Positions 1-8,565 are shown, counted from the stretch's first letter. The stretch is 12,733 nt of DNA from Thermocaproicibacter sp036844765 (GCA_036844765.1 DAIUFE010000047.1:1-12733), one strand, 5' to 3'. Program-made: numbers and translations. The notes: a model not told the origin generated them from the letters alone.

Positions 1-507
1 AAAGGTGGTCTTGCGCTTCTCGTCGGCCATCTGCTTGACCTTCGCCTTGCCGAAGTTCATCTGCTTGCCGGCGTCGCCCATCGTGCTGTTCAGGCGCTTC
101 ATGATGAACCACCAGAACCCGAGCGTGACGACGAGGAAGAGGATGGTCGGCAACAGACCGGAGAGCCACGAGGTCTGGGCCGGCGGCTTCATATCCACCG
201 ACATCCGCGCGTCCGGGTGCTCTTTGTTGTACTGCTCCACATAAGGGGCAATATCCTCGCGCAGGAAGACGATGTTCGGGGCGACGTAGGAGATGCGCGT
301 CCCGTTCTTGAGCGTGATCACCATATCCCCGCTGCCGAGGTCCAGCGTGTACTGCGTGACCTGCTGGTCCTGGAAATAGTAGACGATCTCGGAATATTTA
401 TGCGGCTCTTCGGTGCGGGTGTTCAGAACCGTAGTGAGCAGGATCATCAGCAGCACGGGGATGCCGATGAACAGCGCGATATTTTTCAGTGCCTTCTTAT
501 TGTCCAA
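1..507 (-). CDS. ftsH: ATP-dependent zinc metalloprotease FtsH, N-terminal part (cut by window start)
   Basis: FtsH is a membrane-anchored AAA+ protease that degrades misfolded membrane proteins and some regulators. Only the first 169 codons are in the window. They show the family's N-terminal layout: a first membrane segment at about residues 10-28, an extracytoplasmic FtsH_ext-type domain at about 30-115, a second membrane segment at about 117-136 (LLPTILFLVVTLGFWWFIM), and a cytoplasmic linker ending in KRKTTF, just before the usual DVAGVDEAK stretch. The AAA+ and HExxH parts lie outside. I chose the TTG start at 505-507, which gives MDNKKALKNI. Its AAGGAG (519-524) is 11 bases away, which is rather long. 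An in-frame GTG at 517-519 would overlap that AAGGAG. Position 56 bases after hpt matches the conserved tilS-hpt-ftsH order. Confidence 0.93.
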   Translation of the reverse strand, partial: MDNKKALKNIALFIGIPVLLMILLTTVLNTRTEEPHKYSEIVYYFQDQQVTQYTLDLGSGDMVITLKNGTRISYVAPNIVFLREDIAPYVEQYNKEHPDARMSVDMKPPAQTSWLSGLLPTILFLVVTLGFWWFIMKRLNSTMGDAGKQMNFGKAKVKQMADEKRKTTF

Positions 508-563
508 GTCAAGACTCACTCCTTATCGGAACGATATGGGCACCGGCCGCCCAATCGGAAAAA

Positions 564-1112
564 TCATCCCCCGTAGACCTGAGGTTTCAGGATCCCCACG
601 AACGGCAGATTCCTGTATTTTTCGGCGTAATCCAAACCGTAGCCCACGATGAATTCGTCCGGAACGACCGCGCCGACATAGTCCGCGTGGATCGGGACGG
701 TGCGGCGGTCGGGTTTATCGAACAGAGTGCACAGCCGGATGCTTTTGGGGGAGCGTCCCCGCAGAAGCTCCAGTATGTAGCTGAGCGTCATGCCGCTGTC
801 GAGAATATCCTCGACGACGAGGACGTCGTACCCCTTGAGGTTGATGTCGAGGTCCTTGATGATCTTGACGACGCCGGAGGTCTTGACGCCCGAGCCGTAG
901 CTGGAGACCGCCATAAAGTCGATGCTGCACGGAACCGTGACCACGCGCATCAGGTCCGACATGAACACGACCGAACCCTTCAGCACGCTGACCATCAGCA
1001 GGTTTTTCCCCGCATAGTCCGCGCTGATCCGCGCGCCCATCTTCCGCACGATCTCCCCCAGCCTGTCCCTGCTGAAAAGCACTTCCCGGATATCGTCCTC
1101 CATGCTATGCAC
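564..1112 (-). CDS. hpt: Hypoxanthine phosphoribosyltransferase
   Basis: This purine-salvage enzyme joins hypoxanthine or guanine to PRPP to make IMP or GMP in the cytoplasm. The 182-residue product matches the usual length of about 180. Visible motifs are the LKGS loop (44-47), SSYG (70-73, start of the flexible loop), the PRPP-binding VVEDILDSGMTLS (99-111), and the base-binding end VPDEFIVGYGLDYAEKYRNLP (150-170). The frame is open far upstream, so the start is uncertain. An AAGGAG inside the end of tilS could serve TTG at 1118 (5-base spacing, overlapping the tilS stop), GTG at 1112 (11 bases) or ATG at 1103 (20 bases). Family similarity begins near the ATG (MEDDIREVLFS). I give the GTG as a compromise. 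The protein lies between tilS and ftsH, as in Bacillus and Listeria. In B. subtilis, HprT and TilS are reported to act together as an activator of ftsH. Confidence 0.93.
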   Translation of the reverse strand: MHSMEDDIREVLFSRDRLGEIVRKMGARISADYAGKNLLMVSVLKGSVVFMSDLMRVVTVPCSIDFMAVSSYGSGVKTSGVVKIIKDLDINLKGYDVLVVEDILDSGMTLSYILELLRGRSPKSIRLCTLFDKPDRRTVPIHADYVGAVVPDEFIVGYGLDYAEKYRNLPFVGILKPQVYGG

Positions 1113-1114
1113 CG

Positions 1115-2500
1115 TCAACTGCACTCCTTCATGATGATTTGAGCCACGGCGCCCTTTTCTTCCCGGGGGCGCGCGTTCTGCGAGGGACCGAAGCCCTCGA
1201 CCCAGACGATCTCCCCGCCGGCCTCCAGCAACGCGATGCCGCCGCGGCGGGCCGGCGGAATCTCCGCCTCGTTGAACAGCTTTCTCAGCGTCTTCGTCAC
1301 GCCCCGGCCGGCCGGCTCGAACCGGTCGCCGGCGCGTCTGTTCCTGACGAAACTGCCGGTACTGCATATTGTATCATAGTCGATCAGATTATGAAACAAC
1401 AAATTATGAATTTTCCAGCGGTTTTCCCCGCCCTGCGGCGGCAGAAACTCGACGGAAAGCACCCGCCCGTCCGGCAGGCGGGTGCCGCGCGGGTCGAGCG
1501 GCACCCGCCACTCCTCCGCTTTTTTCCCGCGCGGCGGGGTGATAAAAAGAGTATTGCCGCGGACCGCGCATTGTATTCCGCCGGCCGCCGTGACGGCCCC
1601 GCGGCCCCGGGCGACAATCTCCTCCGCCGCCGCGACATGCCGGAATTCCTGCCGCCGGCCGGCGCGCCCGCCGAGGGCCAGGAAGATCATGCGGCGCGAA
1701 ACGGGAAGCTCCGCCCCGCGGAACGCTTCGAGGGCGTATCCCCCGCCGGGCAGGCGCGCGTCCTCCAGCCGCTTTCGGGCCTCGCGCTCCAGGTACGCCT
1801 CGTCGTTCCGGAGCAGCCGCGTCGCGCGCAGCACGCACGCCTCGAACGCGGGGTTGATCTCTTTCAGCACGGGGACGACCTTCAGCCGGATCCTGTTGCG
1901 GTCGCAGTCCGCCGCAAGATTGGTGCGGTCCGTGACGAACGAAAGGCCGTAATGGGCGCAGTACCGCTCCACCTCCGTGCGGGTGATGCCGATGAGCGGC
2001 CGGACAACGTTCCCGCGGACGGGCGGGATCCCGCACAGGCCGCGGGGGCCCGCCCCCTTCGCGAGGTTCATCAGCACGGTCTCCGCGCTGTCGGAGAGCG
2101 TGTGCGCCGTGGCGATGCGCCCCTCCGGCCCGCAGAGGCCGCGGAAAAAAGAATAGCGGACTTCCCGCCCGCACTCCTCGATCCCCTGGGATTTTTGGGC
2201 GGCCAGCGCGCGCACGTCCGCGCGCTGGACCCGCAGCTCCGCGCCGCACCCGGCGCAGAAGCGCCGCACGAACGCCTCGTCGGCGTCCGACTCCGCGCCG
2301 CGCAGCCCGTGGTTCACGTGCGCCGCGGTGACCCGGATGCCGCGCCCGCGCGCGTACCGCAGCAGGAAATGCGTGAGCGCCACCGAATCCGCGCCGCCGG
2401 AAAGCCCGACGACCACACCGCAGCCCCGCGGCAGCATGTCCCACCGGGCGACGGCTTCTTCGATCTTCCGCTCGATCCCCGCGATCCCGTCGTCATTCAC
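1115..2500 (-). CDS. tilS: tRNA(Ile)-lysidine synthetase TilS
   Basis: TilS uses ATP and lysine to convert the wobble cytidine of tRNA-Ile(CAU) to lysidine, so that it reads AUA and is charged with Ile. The 461-residue protein has the N-type ATP pyrophosphatase loop SGGADS (34-39), HVNHGLRG (61-68), and the helix ATAHTLSDSAETVLMNLAKG (130-149) followed by GLCGIPP. A middle domain follows, then a TilS_C domain near the end (SFVRNRRAGDRF, FNEAEIPPARR). The more common HxLDDQAET motif reads HTLSDSAET here. From memory this variant is frequent in Clostridia, so I do not read it as inactivation. The start is GTG at 2498-2500, with AGGAGG 9 bases upstream. It overlaps the end of dnaB by 8 bases, which suggests translational coupling. 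The stop abuts hpt. Confidence 0.95.
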   Translation of the reverse strand: MNDDGIAGIERKIEEAVARWDMLPRGCGVVVGLSGGADSVALTHFLLRYARGRGIRVTAAHVNHGLRGAESDADEAFVRRFCAGCGAELRVQRADVRALAAQKSQGIEECGREVRYSFFRGLCGPEGRIATAHTLSDSAETVLMNLAKGAGPRGLCGIPPVRGNVVRPLIGITRTEVERYCAHYGLSFVTDRTNLAADCDRNRIRLKVVPVLKEINPAFEACVLRATRLLRNDEAYLEREARKRLEDARLPGGGYALEAFRGAELPVSRRMIFLALGGRAGRRQEFRHVAAAEEIVARGRGAVTAAGGIQCAVRGNTLFITPPRGKKAEEWRVPLDPRGTRLPDGRVLSVEFLPPQGGENRWKIHNLLFHNLIDYDTICSTGSFVRNRRAGDRFEPAGRGVTKTLRKLFNEAEIPPARRGGIALLEAGGEIVWVEGFGPSQNARPREEKGAVAQIIMKECS

Positions 2501-3857
2501 GGTGGATGACCTCCTGCGCGGTGAAGCGCATGTACTCGCCCTGCCAGTGGAGGGGGATGCTCTTGGTTTCGCCGTGGCGGTTCTTGGCGATGATGCACTC
2601 GCTCCGGCCGCGGTCGGCGTTTTCGTCCGGCTCGCCCTGGTCCTGGTAATACTCGTCGCGGTAGAGGAACAGCACGATGTCGGCGTCCTGCTCGATGGAG
2701 CCGGAGTCGCGCAGGTCGGAGAGGACCGGCCGGTGGTTGGTGCGCTTTTCGCTGTCGCGCGCGAGCTGGGAAAGCGTGAGCACCGGCACGTCCAGCTCCT
2801 TCGCCAGGATCTTGAGGCCCCGCGTGATCTGCGAGATCTCCTGCACGCGGTTGTCGATCCGGGAGGAGGACGTCATCAGCTGCAGGTAGTCGATGACGAC
2901 CAGATCGACGTGGTCCAGGCGGCGGAGCTTCGCCTTGATCTCCGGGACCGTGATGGTGGGGTTGTCGTCGAAATAGAGCTGCGTTTTGGAGAGGATGTCG
3001 CCCGCCTCGATCAGGCGGGCCCACTCGTCCTCGCTCAGCTTGCCGGTGCGCAGCCGGGTGCCGTCCACCATCGCCTCGGTGGAGAGCAGGCGGGAGACGA
3101 GCTGCTCCTTGCTCATCTCCAGCGAGAAAAACGCGACGCGCTTGCCGGCCTTGACGGCCGCATGGCGCGCGATATTCAGCGCGAAGCTGGTTTTGCCCAT
3201 GCCGGGGCGCGCGCCGAGCAGGATGAAATCGGAGCGGTTCAGGCCGGTGATGGAGTCGTCCAGCTCGCGGAAGCCGGTCGGCACGCCGCGGTATTGGTCG
3301 GCGTCCGGCGAGTTGAGACGGTCCAGCCGGTCGAACTCCTCGAGGATGATCTCGTTGACGCGCTGCAGGCCCTGCATATTCTTCCCGCGCCGGATGTCGA
3401 AGATGCGCTGCTCGGCGGAATCCAGCAGCGCGGAGGCGTCGGCCGCGCCGGAGGACGCTTCCTCAATGATGTCGCGCGCCGTTGTGATCAGCGTGCGGAC
3501 GTCGTATTTGTCGCGGACGATCGCCGCGTAGGACTCCACGTTCGAGATGGACGGCACCAGCTGCGCGAGCTGCAGCAGATAGGTCTTGCCTTCCGCCTCG
3601 TCGAACTTGCCGCTTTTCTGGAGGCCCTCCAGCACCGTGACGAAATCGATCGGGCGGCCCTCCGTGAACATCGAGAGCATCACGGAATAGATCAGGCCGT
3701 TGGTGCTCAGGTAAAAATAATCGGGGCGGGGCAGGATCTCCGCCACGCGGTCCATGCAGGACGAATCGAGCAGCACGGCCCCCAGGACGGACTGTTCCGC
3801 CTCCGGGCTGAACGGCAGATTCAGCCCCGAGTAGCCGCCCGCAGCCGAATCCTCCAT
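2493..3857 (-). CDS. dnaB: Replicative DNA helicase DnaB (DnaC in Bacillus naming)
   Basis: This is the hexameric helicase that unwinds DNA ahead of the replisome and works with primase. The 454-residue length is typical. The N-terminal helical domain spans about 15-120 (LPFSPEAEQSVLGAVLLD). A linker follows, then the RecA-like ATPase domain with Walker A GARPGMGKT (215-223), SLEMSKEQLVSRLL, Walker B LVVIDYLQLM (319-328), LSQLARDSEKR, and the late motif SDLRDSGSIEQDADIVLFLYR. No intein or insertion is seen. ATG at 3855-3857 is preceded by AAGGAGG at good spacing. It follows rplI by 30 bases, an order also found in Bacillus, and overlaps the tilS start by 8 bases. Confidence 0.97.
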   Translation of the reverse strand: MEDSAAGGYSGLNLPFSPEAEQSVLGAVLLDSSCMDRVAEILPRPDYFYLSTNGLIYSVMLSMFTEGRPIDFVTVLEGLQKSGKFDEAEGKTYLLQLAQLVPSISNVESYAAIVRDKYDVRTLITTARDIIEEASSGAADASALLDSAEQRIFDIRRGKNMQGLQRVNEIILEEFDRLDRLNSPDADQYRGVPTGFRELDDSITGLNRSDFILLGARPGMGKTSFALNIARHAAVKAGKRVAFFSLEMSKEQLVSRLLSTEAMVDGTRLRTGKLSEDEWARLIEAGDILSKTQLYFDDNPTITVPEIKAKLRRLDHVDLVVIDYLQLMTSSSRIDNRVQEISQITRGLKILAKELDVPVLTLSQLARDSEKRTNHRPVLSDLRDSGSIEQDADIVLFLYRDEYYQDQGEPDENADRGRSECIIAKNRHGETKSIPLHWQGEYMRFTAQEVIHRE

Positions 3858-3887
3858 CGCCGCACCCCTCCTTTTCCCCGCCCGGAC

Positions 3888-4340
3888 TTACTGCTGCGCT
3901 TCCCCGACGAGAACGTATAGTTTCGCGGAAATCCCCGCGTAAAGCTTGACCTCGCACTCGTAGGTGCCGAACGCCTTGATCTCCCCGTTCAGGACGATCT
4001 TGCGCCGGTCGACGTCGACCTTCAGGCTCCGCTTCAGTTCCTCCGAAACCTCCTGCGAGGTCACGGAGCCGAAAAGCTTGCCGCCCTGCCCGGATTTGGC
4101 GTAGAGCTTCAGCGTTTTCCCCGCGATGAGCCCGGCCTGGCGGCGCGCCTCCTCCTTTTCGTTCTGGATGCGGCGCTCTTCGGCGCGCCGGGCGTTTTCC
4201 AGCTCGTTCATCACCTGGGCGCTGGCCTCGCGCGCCATTTTCCGCGGCAGCAGAAAATTCCGCGCGTAGCCGTCGCTGACCTGCAGCAGGTCTCCTTTTT
4301 TGCCGGTCCCCTTCACATCCTGAAGCAATACGACCTTCAT
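3888..4340 (-). CDS. rplI: 50S ribosomal protein L9
   Basis: L9 binds 23S rRNA near the base of the L1 stalk and helps keep reading frame. The 150-residue protein has the usual two-lobe layout. The N-terminal RNA-binding domain starts MKVVLLQDVKGTGKKGD and carries the L9 signature (VSDGYARNFLLPRKMA, 21-36). A long connecting helix rich in Glu, Arg and Lys covers about 40-75. The C-terminal domain covers about 77-148 (GKLFGSVTSQEV, DRRKIVL, YECEVKLYAGISAKL). ATG at 4338-4340 has GGGAGG 7 bases upstream. It sits between gdpP (51-base gap) and dnaB (30-base gap), a conserved Firmicute arrangement. Confidence 0.97.
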   Translation of the reverse strand: MKVVLLQDVKGTGKKGDLLQVSDGYARNFLLPRKMAREASAQVMNELENARRAEERRIQNEKEEARRQAGLIAGKTLKLYAKSGQGGKLFGSVTSQEVSEELKRSLKVDVDRRKIVLNGEIKAFGTYECEVKLYAGISAKLYVLVGEAQQ

Positions 4341-4391
4341 GGCGAACCTCCCTCTTGTTTTCGGACGGGTCTTCTGAAGCGCCGGCTCCCG

Positions 4392-6368
4392 TCAGGCCTT
4401 GCGCGACGCTTCCTTCCGGTCCTTCTGGGCGGCCTGGATCACCGCGACGAGCTTTTCCTGCGCCTGCGGAACGCTCAGCCCCGCGAGCTGCGCGCCCGCC
4501 ATGGTCAGGTGGCCGCCGCCGCCCAGGGCCTCCATGATCAGCTGGACGTTGACTTCGCCCAGCGAGCGCGCGGAGATGTTGACGACGCCGCCCGCCGGAA
4601 ATATGACGAACGAGGCGTCCACCCCCTGAATGGAAAGCAGCTCGTCCGCCGCCTGCGCCGCCGAGACGCGGATGTCCGGGAACTCGGCCTCCGTCGCGGC
4701 GACGGCAAAGCTGCCGACCATGCGGGCGTTGGAGACGATCTGGTACTTCGCCTTGTAGGCGTCGATGGAATCGGAGAACATGCGCTTGACGGTCACCGTG
4801 TCCGCACCCTTGCGGCGCAGGTAGGCCGCCGCCTCGAACGTGCGGACGCCCGTCTTGAGGACGAAATTCTTCGTGTCGAGCATGATGCCCGCGAGCATGG
4901 CTTCGGCCACGGCGGGCGTGACCCCTTTGTCGCCGAGGTACTGGACCAGCTCCGCGACCATCTCGGAGGCGGAGCTCGCGAACGGCTCGTGGTAGAACAC
5001 GAGGGCGTTCTCGATATGCCGCACCATCATGCGGTGGTGGTCGATCACGACCACGCGGCTGACGGCGCTCAAAAGGTCGGTGCTCTCGGCAAAATCGGGC
5101 GAATGGGTGTCCACCACCACGAGCATGGTCTTCGGCGTGACCAGCGAGAGGGCCTCCGCCGGCGAGAGGAAGATCCGCTCCCCGGGATAGGCAGCCTGCA
5201 AGCGGCCGATCAGCGGGCCGGCGAGGCTGCGCGCGCGGTCCACCACGATATAAGCCGGGCGGTTCAGGCTTCGCGAGGCGGCGTTCCAGATGCCCGCCGC
5301 GGCGCCGATGCAGTCGAGGTCGGAGAATTTGTGGCCCATCACGAGGACGGTGTCGCTCTCTTTCATATCGTCGGAAAGAGTGGCGGCAAACACGCGCGTG
5401 CGGACCTTATCCCGCTTCTCGACGCCCTTCGACAGGCCGCCGAAAAACTCGTACGTGTCCTCCCCCTGCTTGACGGCAACCTGGTCGCCGCCGCGGCCGA
5501 GGGCCATGTCGAGGGCCTTCCGCGCCCAGATCTCGGCCTCCTGGGGAGTCTTCGCCCCGCGGGAAACGCCCATTGAGACCGTCGCGGTCAGCCGGTCGCC
5601 GGCCTTGATGGACCGCACCGTGTCGAGGATGGGGAACCGCTTCTCCATCGCGGCGCGCACGTGGCGCTCGTCCGTCAGAATGAAGAACCGGCCGCTGCTC
5701 AGCTTTTTGAGGAAGCCGCCCATGCTCTGCGCCCACTGGATCAGCGTCTCCTCCACCTCGGAGGTGACGCGGGTATCCTCGCTGCTGCTGGCCTCGCGGG
5801 CCAGCTCCTCGCGGTTGTCGAAATAGGCGAGGATGACCGCGGGGCGGCTCTCGTGGAACTCTTTCTGAAGCGCGCGGTACGGCGTGGTCTCGACGAAATA
5901 GAGGATGCTGCCCGCCGCCGCGCGGATGCCGTAGGCCGCGAACTGCCGGCGGCCGACCGAAACGTCCGCGCTGTCCCCCTTCAGGATGCCGTCCACGGTC
6001 TGCGGGTAGATATATTTCGCGATGTTCTGGCCGCGGCTCTCATGCCGGTCGCACACGACGGTCCAGAACGCGTGGTTGAACCAGATGATGTCCCCCGCTT
6101 CCCCCACGACCGCGACCGGAAGGGAAAACGACTGAAACGCGCGGTACTCGTCGCCGGTCAGGACGCCGCGCGCGCTCTGCACCGCCGAGGCGATGTAGGC
6201 GCGGAACCCCGCCGTGGAGGCGGCCACCGCCGCCGCGGCCACCGCCGCGACCGAGATCTCGACCGCAAAGACCGTACGGTTCCAGAACCAGGCGGCGCAC
6301 GCCATGCCGAGCATCACGGCGCACAGGGCAAAAAACACCGGCGAGGACGCCCAAACTTTCCGTTTCAC
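4392..6368 (-). CDS. gdpP: Cyclic-di-AMP phosphodiesterase GdpP (DHH/DHHA1 family)
   Basis: GdpP hydrolyses the second messenger c-di-AMP to pApA at the inner face of the membrane. In other Firmicutes it affects wall stress tolerance, potassium and osmotic balance and beta-lactam response. The 658-residue protein has two membrane segments (about 10-28 and 33-52), a PAS-like domain (about 76-160) and a degenerate GGDEF domain (about 170-300) in which the signature is replaced by SSGRFF (224-229). The DHH domain shows GHKFSDLDCIG (345-355), VVVDTHSPDF (418-427), IDHHRM (442-447) and MLDTKNF, and DHHA1 ends in GGGGH (616-620). The metal-binding residues look intact. The start is GTG at 6366-6368, with AAGGAG upstream. 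It lies 42 bases after rnj and 51 before rplI, and gdpP-rplI-dnaB is the known order in Bacillus (yybT-rplI-dnaC). Confidence 0.95.
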   Translation of the reverse strand: MKRKVWASSPVFFALCAVMLGMACAAWFWNRTVFAVEISVAAVAAAAVAASTAGFRAYIASAVQSARGVLTGDEYRAFQSFSLPVAVVGEAGDIIWFNHAFWTVVCDRHESRGQNIAKYIYPQTVDGILKGDSADVSVGRRQFAAYGIRAAAGSILYFVETTPYRALQKEFHESRPAVILAYFDNREELAREASSSEDTRVTSEVEETLIQWAQSMGGFLKKLSSGRFFILTDERHVRAAMEKRFPILDTVRSIKAGDRLTATVSMGVSRGAKTPQEAEIWARKALDMALGRGGDQVAVKQGEDTYEFFGGLSKGVEKRDKVRTRVFAATLSDDMKESDTVLVMGHKFSDLDCIGAAAGIWNAASRSLNRPAYIVVDRARSLAGPLIGRLQAAYPGERIFLSPAEALSLVTPKTMLVVVDTHSPDFAESTDLLSAVSRVVVIDHHRMMVRHIENALVFYHEPFASSASEMVAELVQYLGDKGVTPAVAEAMLAGIMLDTKNFVLKTGVRTFEAAAYLRRKGADTVTVKRMFSDSIDAYKAKYQIVSNARMVGSFAVAATEAEFPDIRVSAAQAADELLSIQGVDASFVIFPAGGVVNISARSLGEVNVQLIMEALGGGGHLTMAGAQLAGLSVPQAQEKLVAVIQAAQKDRKEASRKA

Positions 6369-6410
6369 TTCATTTTCTCCTTCATCGGCCCGGGCTGCGG
6401 AAAGCGAAGA

Positions 6411-8429
6411 TCAAACCTCCATCAGGATCGGCAGCACCATGGGGCTGCGGCGGGTGCGGTCGTACAGAAAGCGGGAAAGCTCATCCTTGATCTTCGTCTT
6501 GAGCGTCCCCCAGTCGTGGACGTTGGCGTCCGCGCATTTTTCCAGCACGGAGGCGACGAGCTTCTTCGCGTCGTCCATCAGCGGCTCGGACTCCCGCACG
6601 TAGACGAAGCCGCGCGAAACCACGTCCGGCCCGGAGATGATGTGCCCGTCCTCCGCGGAGATCGTGGCCACCGCGATGATGAGCCCGTCCTCCGCGAGGT
6701 GCTTGCGGTCGCGCAGCACGACGCTGCCCACGTCGCCCACGCCCAGCCCGTCGACCATCACGCTGCCGGCCGGCACGGAGGGAAGGCGCTTCATATAGTC
6801 CTCGTGGACCTCCAGCACGTCCCCGATGTCGCCGATGAACACATCCTTCGGGTCCTTGCCGAGGTCGTAGGCGAGCTGCGCGTTCTTGCGCAGGTGCTTC
6901 TGCTCGCCGTGCACGGGGATGAAATACTTCGGCCTGACCAGCGCCTGCAGCAGCTTGAGCTCCTCCTGGCAGGCGTGGCCGGAGACGTGCACCTCGTACA
7001 TCGATTCGTACACGACCTTGCAGCCGCGCTTCATCAGCTCGTCGATCACGTTGCCGATGGTCTTCTCGTTGCCCGGGATCGGCCGGGCAGAGATGATGAT
7101 GAAATCGCCGGGGCCGACCTCCACCTTGCGGTGGTCGGCGAAGGCCATGCGGGTCAGGGCGCTCATCGGCTCGCCCTGGCTGCCCGTGGTCACGAGGACG
7201 ATCTTCTCCTTGGGGTAGCGGCTGATCATATCGATATCGATCAGCACGCCCTTCGGGACGTCGAGGTAGCCCATTTCGGCCCCGATGGTCATCACGTTGA
7301 CCATGCTGCGGCCGGAAAGCGCGACCTTGCGCCCGTATTTGACCGCGCAGTTGATGATCTGCTGCACGCGGCTGACGTTCGAGGCGAACGTCGCAATGAT
7401 GATGCGGTCTTTTTCGGCCCGGCTGAACAGGCGGTCGAACGAGTCGTCCACCTTGCTCTCGGACTTCGTATAGCCCGGCCGCTCCGCGTTGGTGGAATCG
7501 CAGAACATGGCGAGCACCCCCTGCTTGCCGAGTTCGGCGAAGCGCGCGAGGTCGATCATCTCGCCCTGGGTGGGCGTGCAGTCAATCTTGAAGTCGCCGG
7601 TGTGGACGATGGTCCCCGCCGGGGAATGGATGGCGAGCGCCACGGAATCCGGGATGGAGTGGTTGACGTGGATGAACTCCACGTCCATGCAGCCCAGGCG
7701 GATATGGTCGCCCGGGCGCACGATGACGGCCCGCACCTTGTTCTGCAGGCCGTGTTCCTTCAGCTTGTTGTCGACCAGCGCGAGCGTGAAGCGCGTGCCG
7801 TAGATCGGGAAGTTGAACCGCTTGAGCAGATACGGCAGCGCGCCGATGTGGTCCTCGTGCCCGTGCGTGAGGACCACGCCGCGAATCCTGTCGGCGTTGC
7901 GCTCCACAAAGGTGAAGTCCGGGATGACCATGTCCACGCCGAGCATGTCGCCGTCCGGGAAAGCCATGCCGCAGTCCACGATGACCATGTCGTCCTGGCA
8001 TTCAAACAGGGTGAAGTTCTTGCCGATCTCGTTCAGGCCGCCCAGAAAATAGGCGCGCAGCGCCGGTTTCTTTGAGATCTTGCGGGGCGTCCTGCCCTGC
8101 CGCCCGGGCCTGTTTTTGGCTGACGCGGGCTGGATCGCGGCCTGCGCGGTGGGCTGAACCGTCCCCGCGGGCTCCGCCGCGCTTTCCCTTACCGGCAGCC
8201 GTCTTTTCCGCGTCCGCTGCCGCTGGGGTGCCGCCGCGCCCTGCGCGGACGGCGTCTGGGTCTTGCCGTTCCCGCCGTTTTCCGGGCGGTTTTTCGCATG
8301 GGACTGCGGCCGCCTCTTCGGCGCCGCCGCTTTCTGATACAGGCTGGAACGCGCTTCGTTCCCCGCCTCCGCCAGCGGTTTTTCCGCGCCGTTGCGTCCG
8401 GCCGGACTATTTTGTTTTTTCTCCGTCAC
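6411..8429 (-). CDS. rnj: Ribonuclease J with long basic N-terminal extension
   Basis: RNase J is a metallo-beta-lactamase/beta-CASP ribonuclease with 5'-3' exonuclease and endonuclease activity in mRNA decay and rRNA maturation. The catalytic core begins near residue 118 (KISKKPALRAYFLGGLNEIG). It carries the zinc motif HGHEDH (189-194), HVNHS (254-258), HTGDFK (276-281), beta-CASP elements including GSQGEP and SARPIPGNE, HVSGHA (481-486), the late His in PVHGEQ (505-510) and the C-terminal domain. The core of about 555 residues matches full-length RNase J, so the first ~117 residues are extra: low-complexity and rich in Lys, Arg, Gln, Pro and Ala. The start is GTG at 8427-8429, with GGAGG 7 bases upstream. 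Whether this is a J1- or J2-type enzyme cannot be told. It is the first gene of the cluster. Confidence 0.95.
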   Translation of the reverse strand: MTEKKQNSPAGRNGAEKPLAEAGNEARSSLYQKAAAPKRRPQSHAKNRPENGGNGKTQTPSAQGAAAPQRQRTRKRRLPVRESAAEPAGTVQPTAQAAIQPASAKNRPGRQGRTPRKISKKPALRAYFLGGLNEIGKNFTLFECQDDMVIVDCGMAFPDGDMLGVDMVIPDFTFVERNADRIRGVVLTHGHEDHIGALPYLLKRFNFPIYGTRFTLALVDNKLKEHGLQNKVRAVIVRPGDHIRLGCMDVEFIHVNHSIPDSVALAIHSPAGTIVHTGDFKIDCTPTQGEMIDLARFAELGKQGVLAMFCDSTNAERPGYTKSESKVDDSFDRLFSRAEKDRIIIATFASNVSRVQQIINCAVKYGRKVALSGRSMVNVMTIGAEMGYLDVPKGVLIDIDMISRYPKEKIVLVTTGSQGEPMSALTRMAFADHRKVEVGPGDFIIISARPIPGNEKTIGNVIDELMKRGCKVVYESMYEVHVSGHACQEELKLLQALVRPKYFIPVHGEQKHLRKNAQLAYDLGKDPKDVFIGDIGDVLEVHEDYMKRLPSVPAGSVMVDGLGVGDVGSVVLRDRKHLAEDGLIIAVATISAEDGHIISGPDVVSRGFVYVRESEPLMDDAKKLVASVLEKCADANVHDWGTLKTKIKDELSRFLYDRTRRSPMVLPILMEV

Positions 8430-8565
8430 AAAACGACCTCCATTAAATTTGAGGCACAGCCAAACGCTTCCGCCGACAAACGGGTCTGACGGAACGAGGG
8501 TGCCAGATTTTATAATTATACCTTTCGCGCCGCGTCGGGCCTGCGCAAAATGTAAATTGCAAAGG

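Noticed and set aside
1113..1367. An upstream extension of hpt into tilS.
   Set aside because: The frame is open only because of high GC. The extension is antifamily in composition and overlaps the conserved TilS C-terminal domain.
1139..2509. A 456-residue open frame on the plus strand opposite tilS.
   Set aside because: It almost mirrors tilS, shows no domain, and the tilS frame has the complete PP-loop and C-terminal motifs.
2328..3920. A 530-residue open frame on the plus strand.
   Set aside because: It is antisense to dnaB and tilS, which have full family signatures; its translation is a compositionally biased shadow.
5661..8075. An 804-residue open frame on the plus strand.
   Set aside because: It lies opposite gdpP and rnj, has low-complexity His/Asp/Arg/Val-rich translation with no known motif, and lacks a ribosome binding site. 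It is a high-GC antisense shadow.
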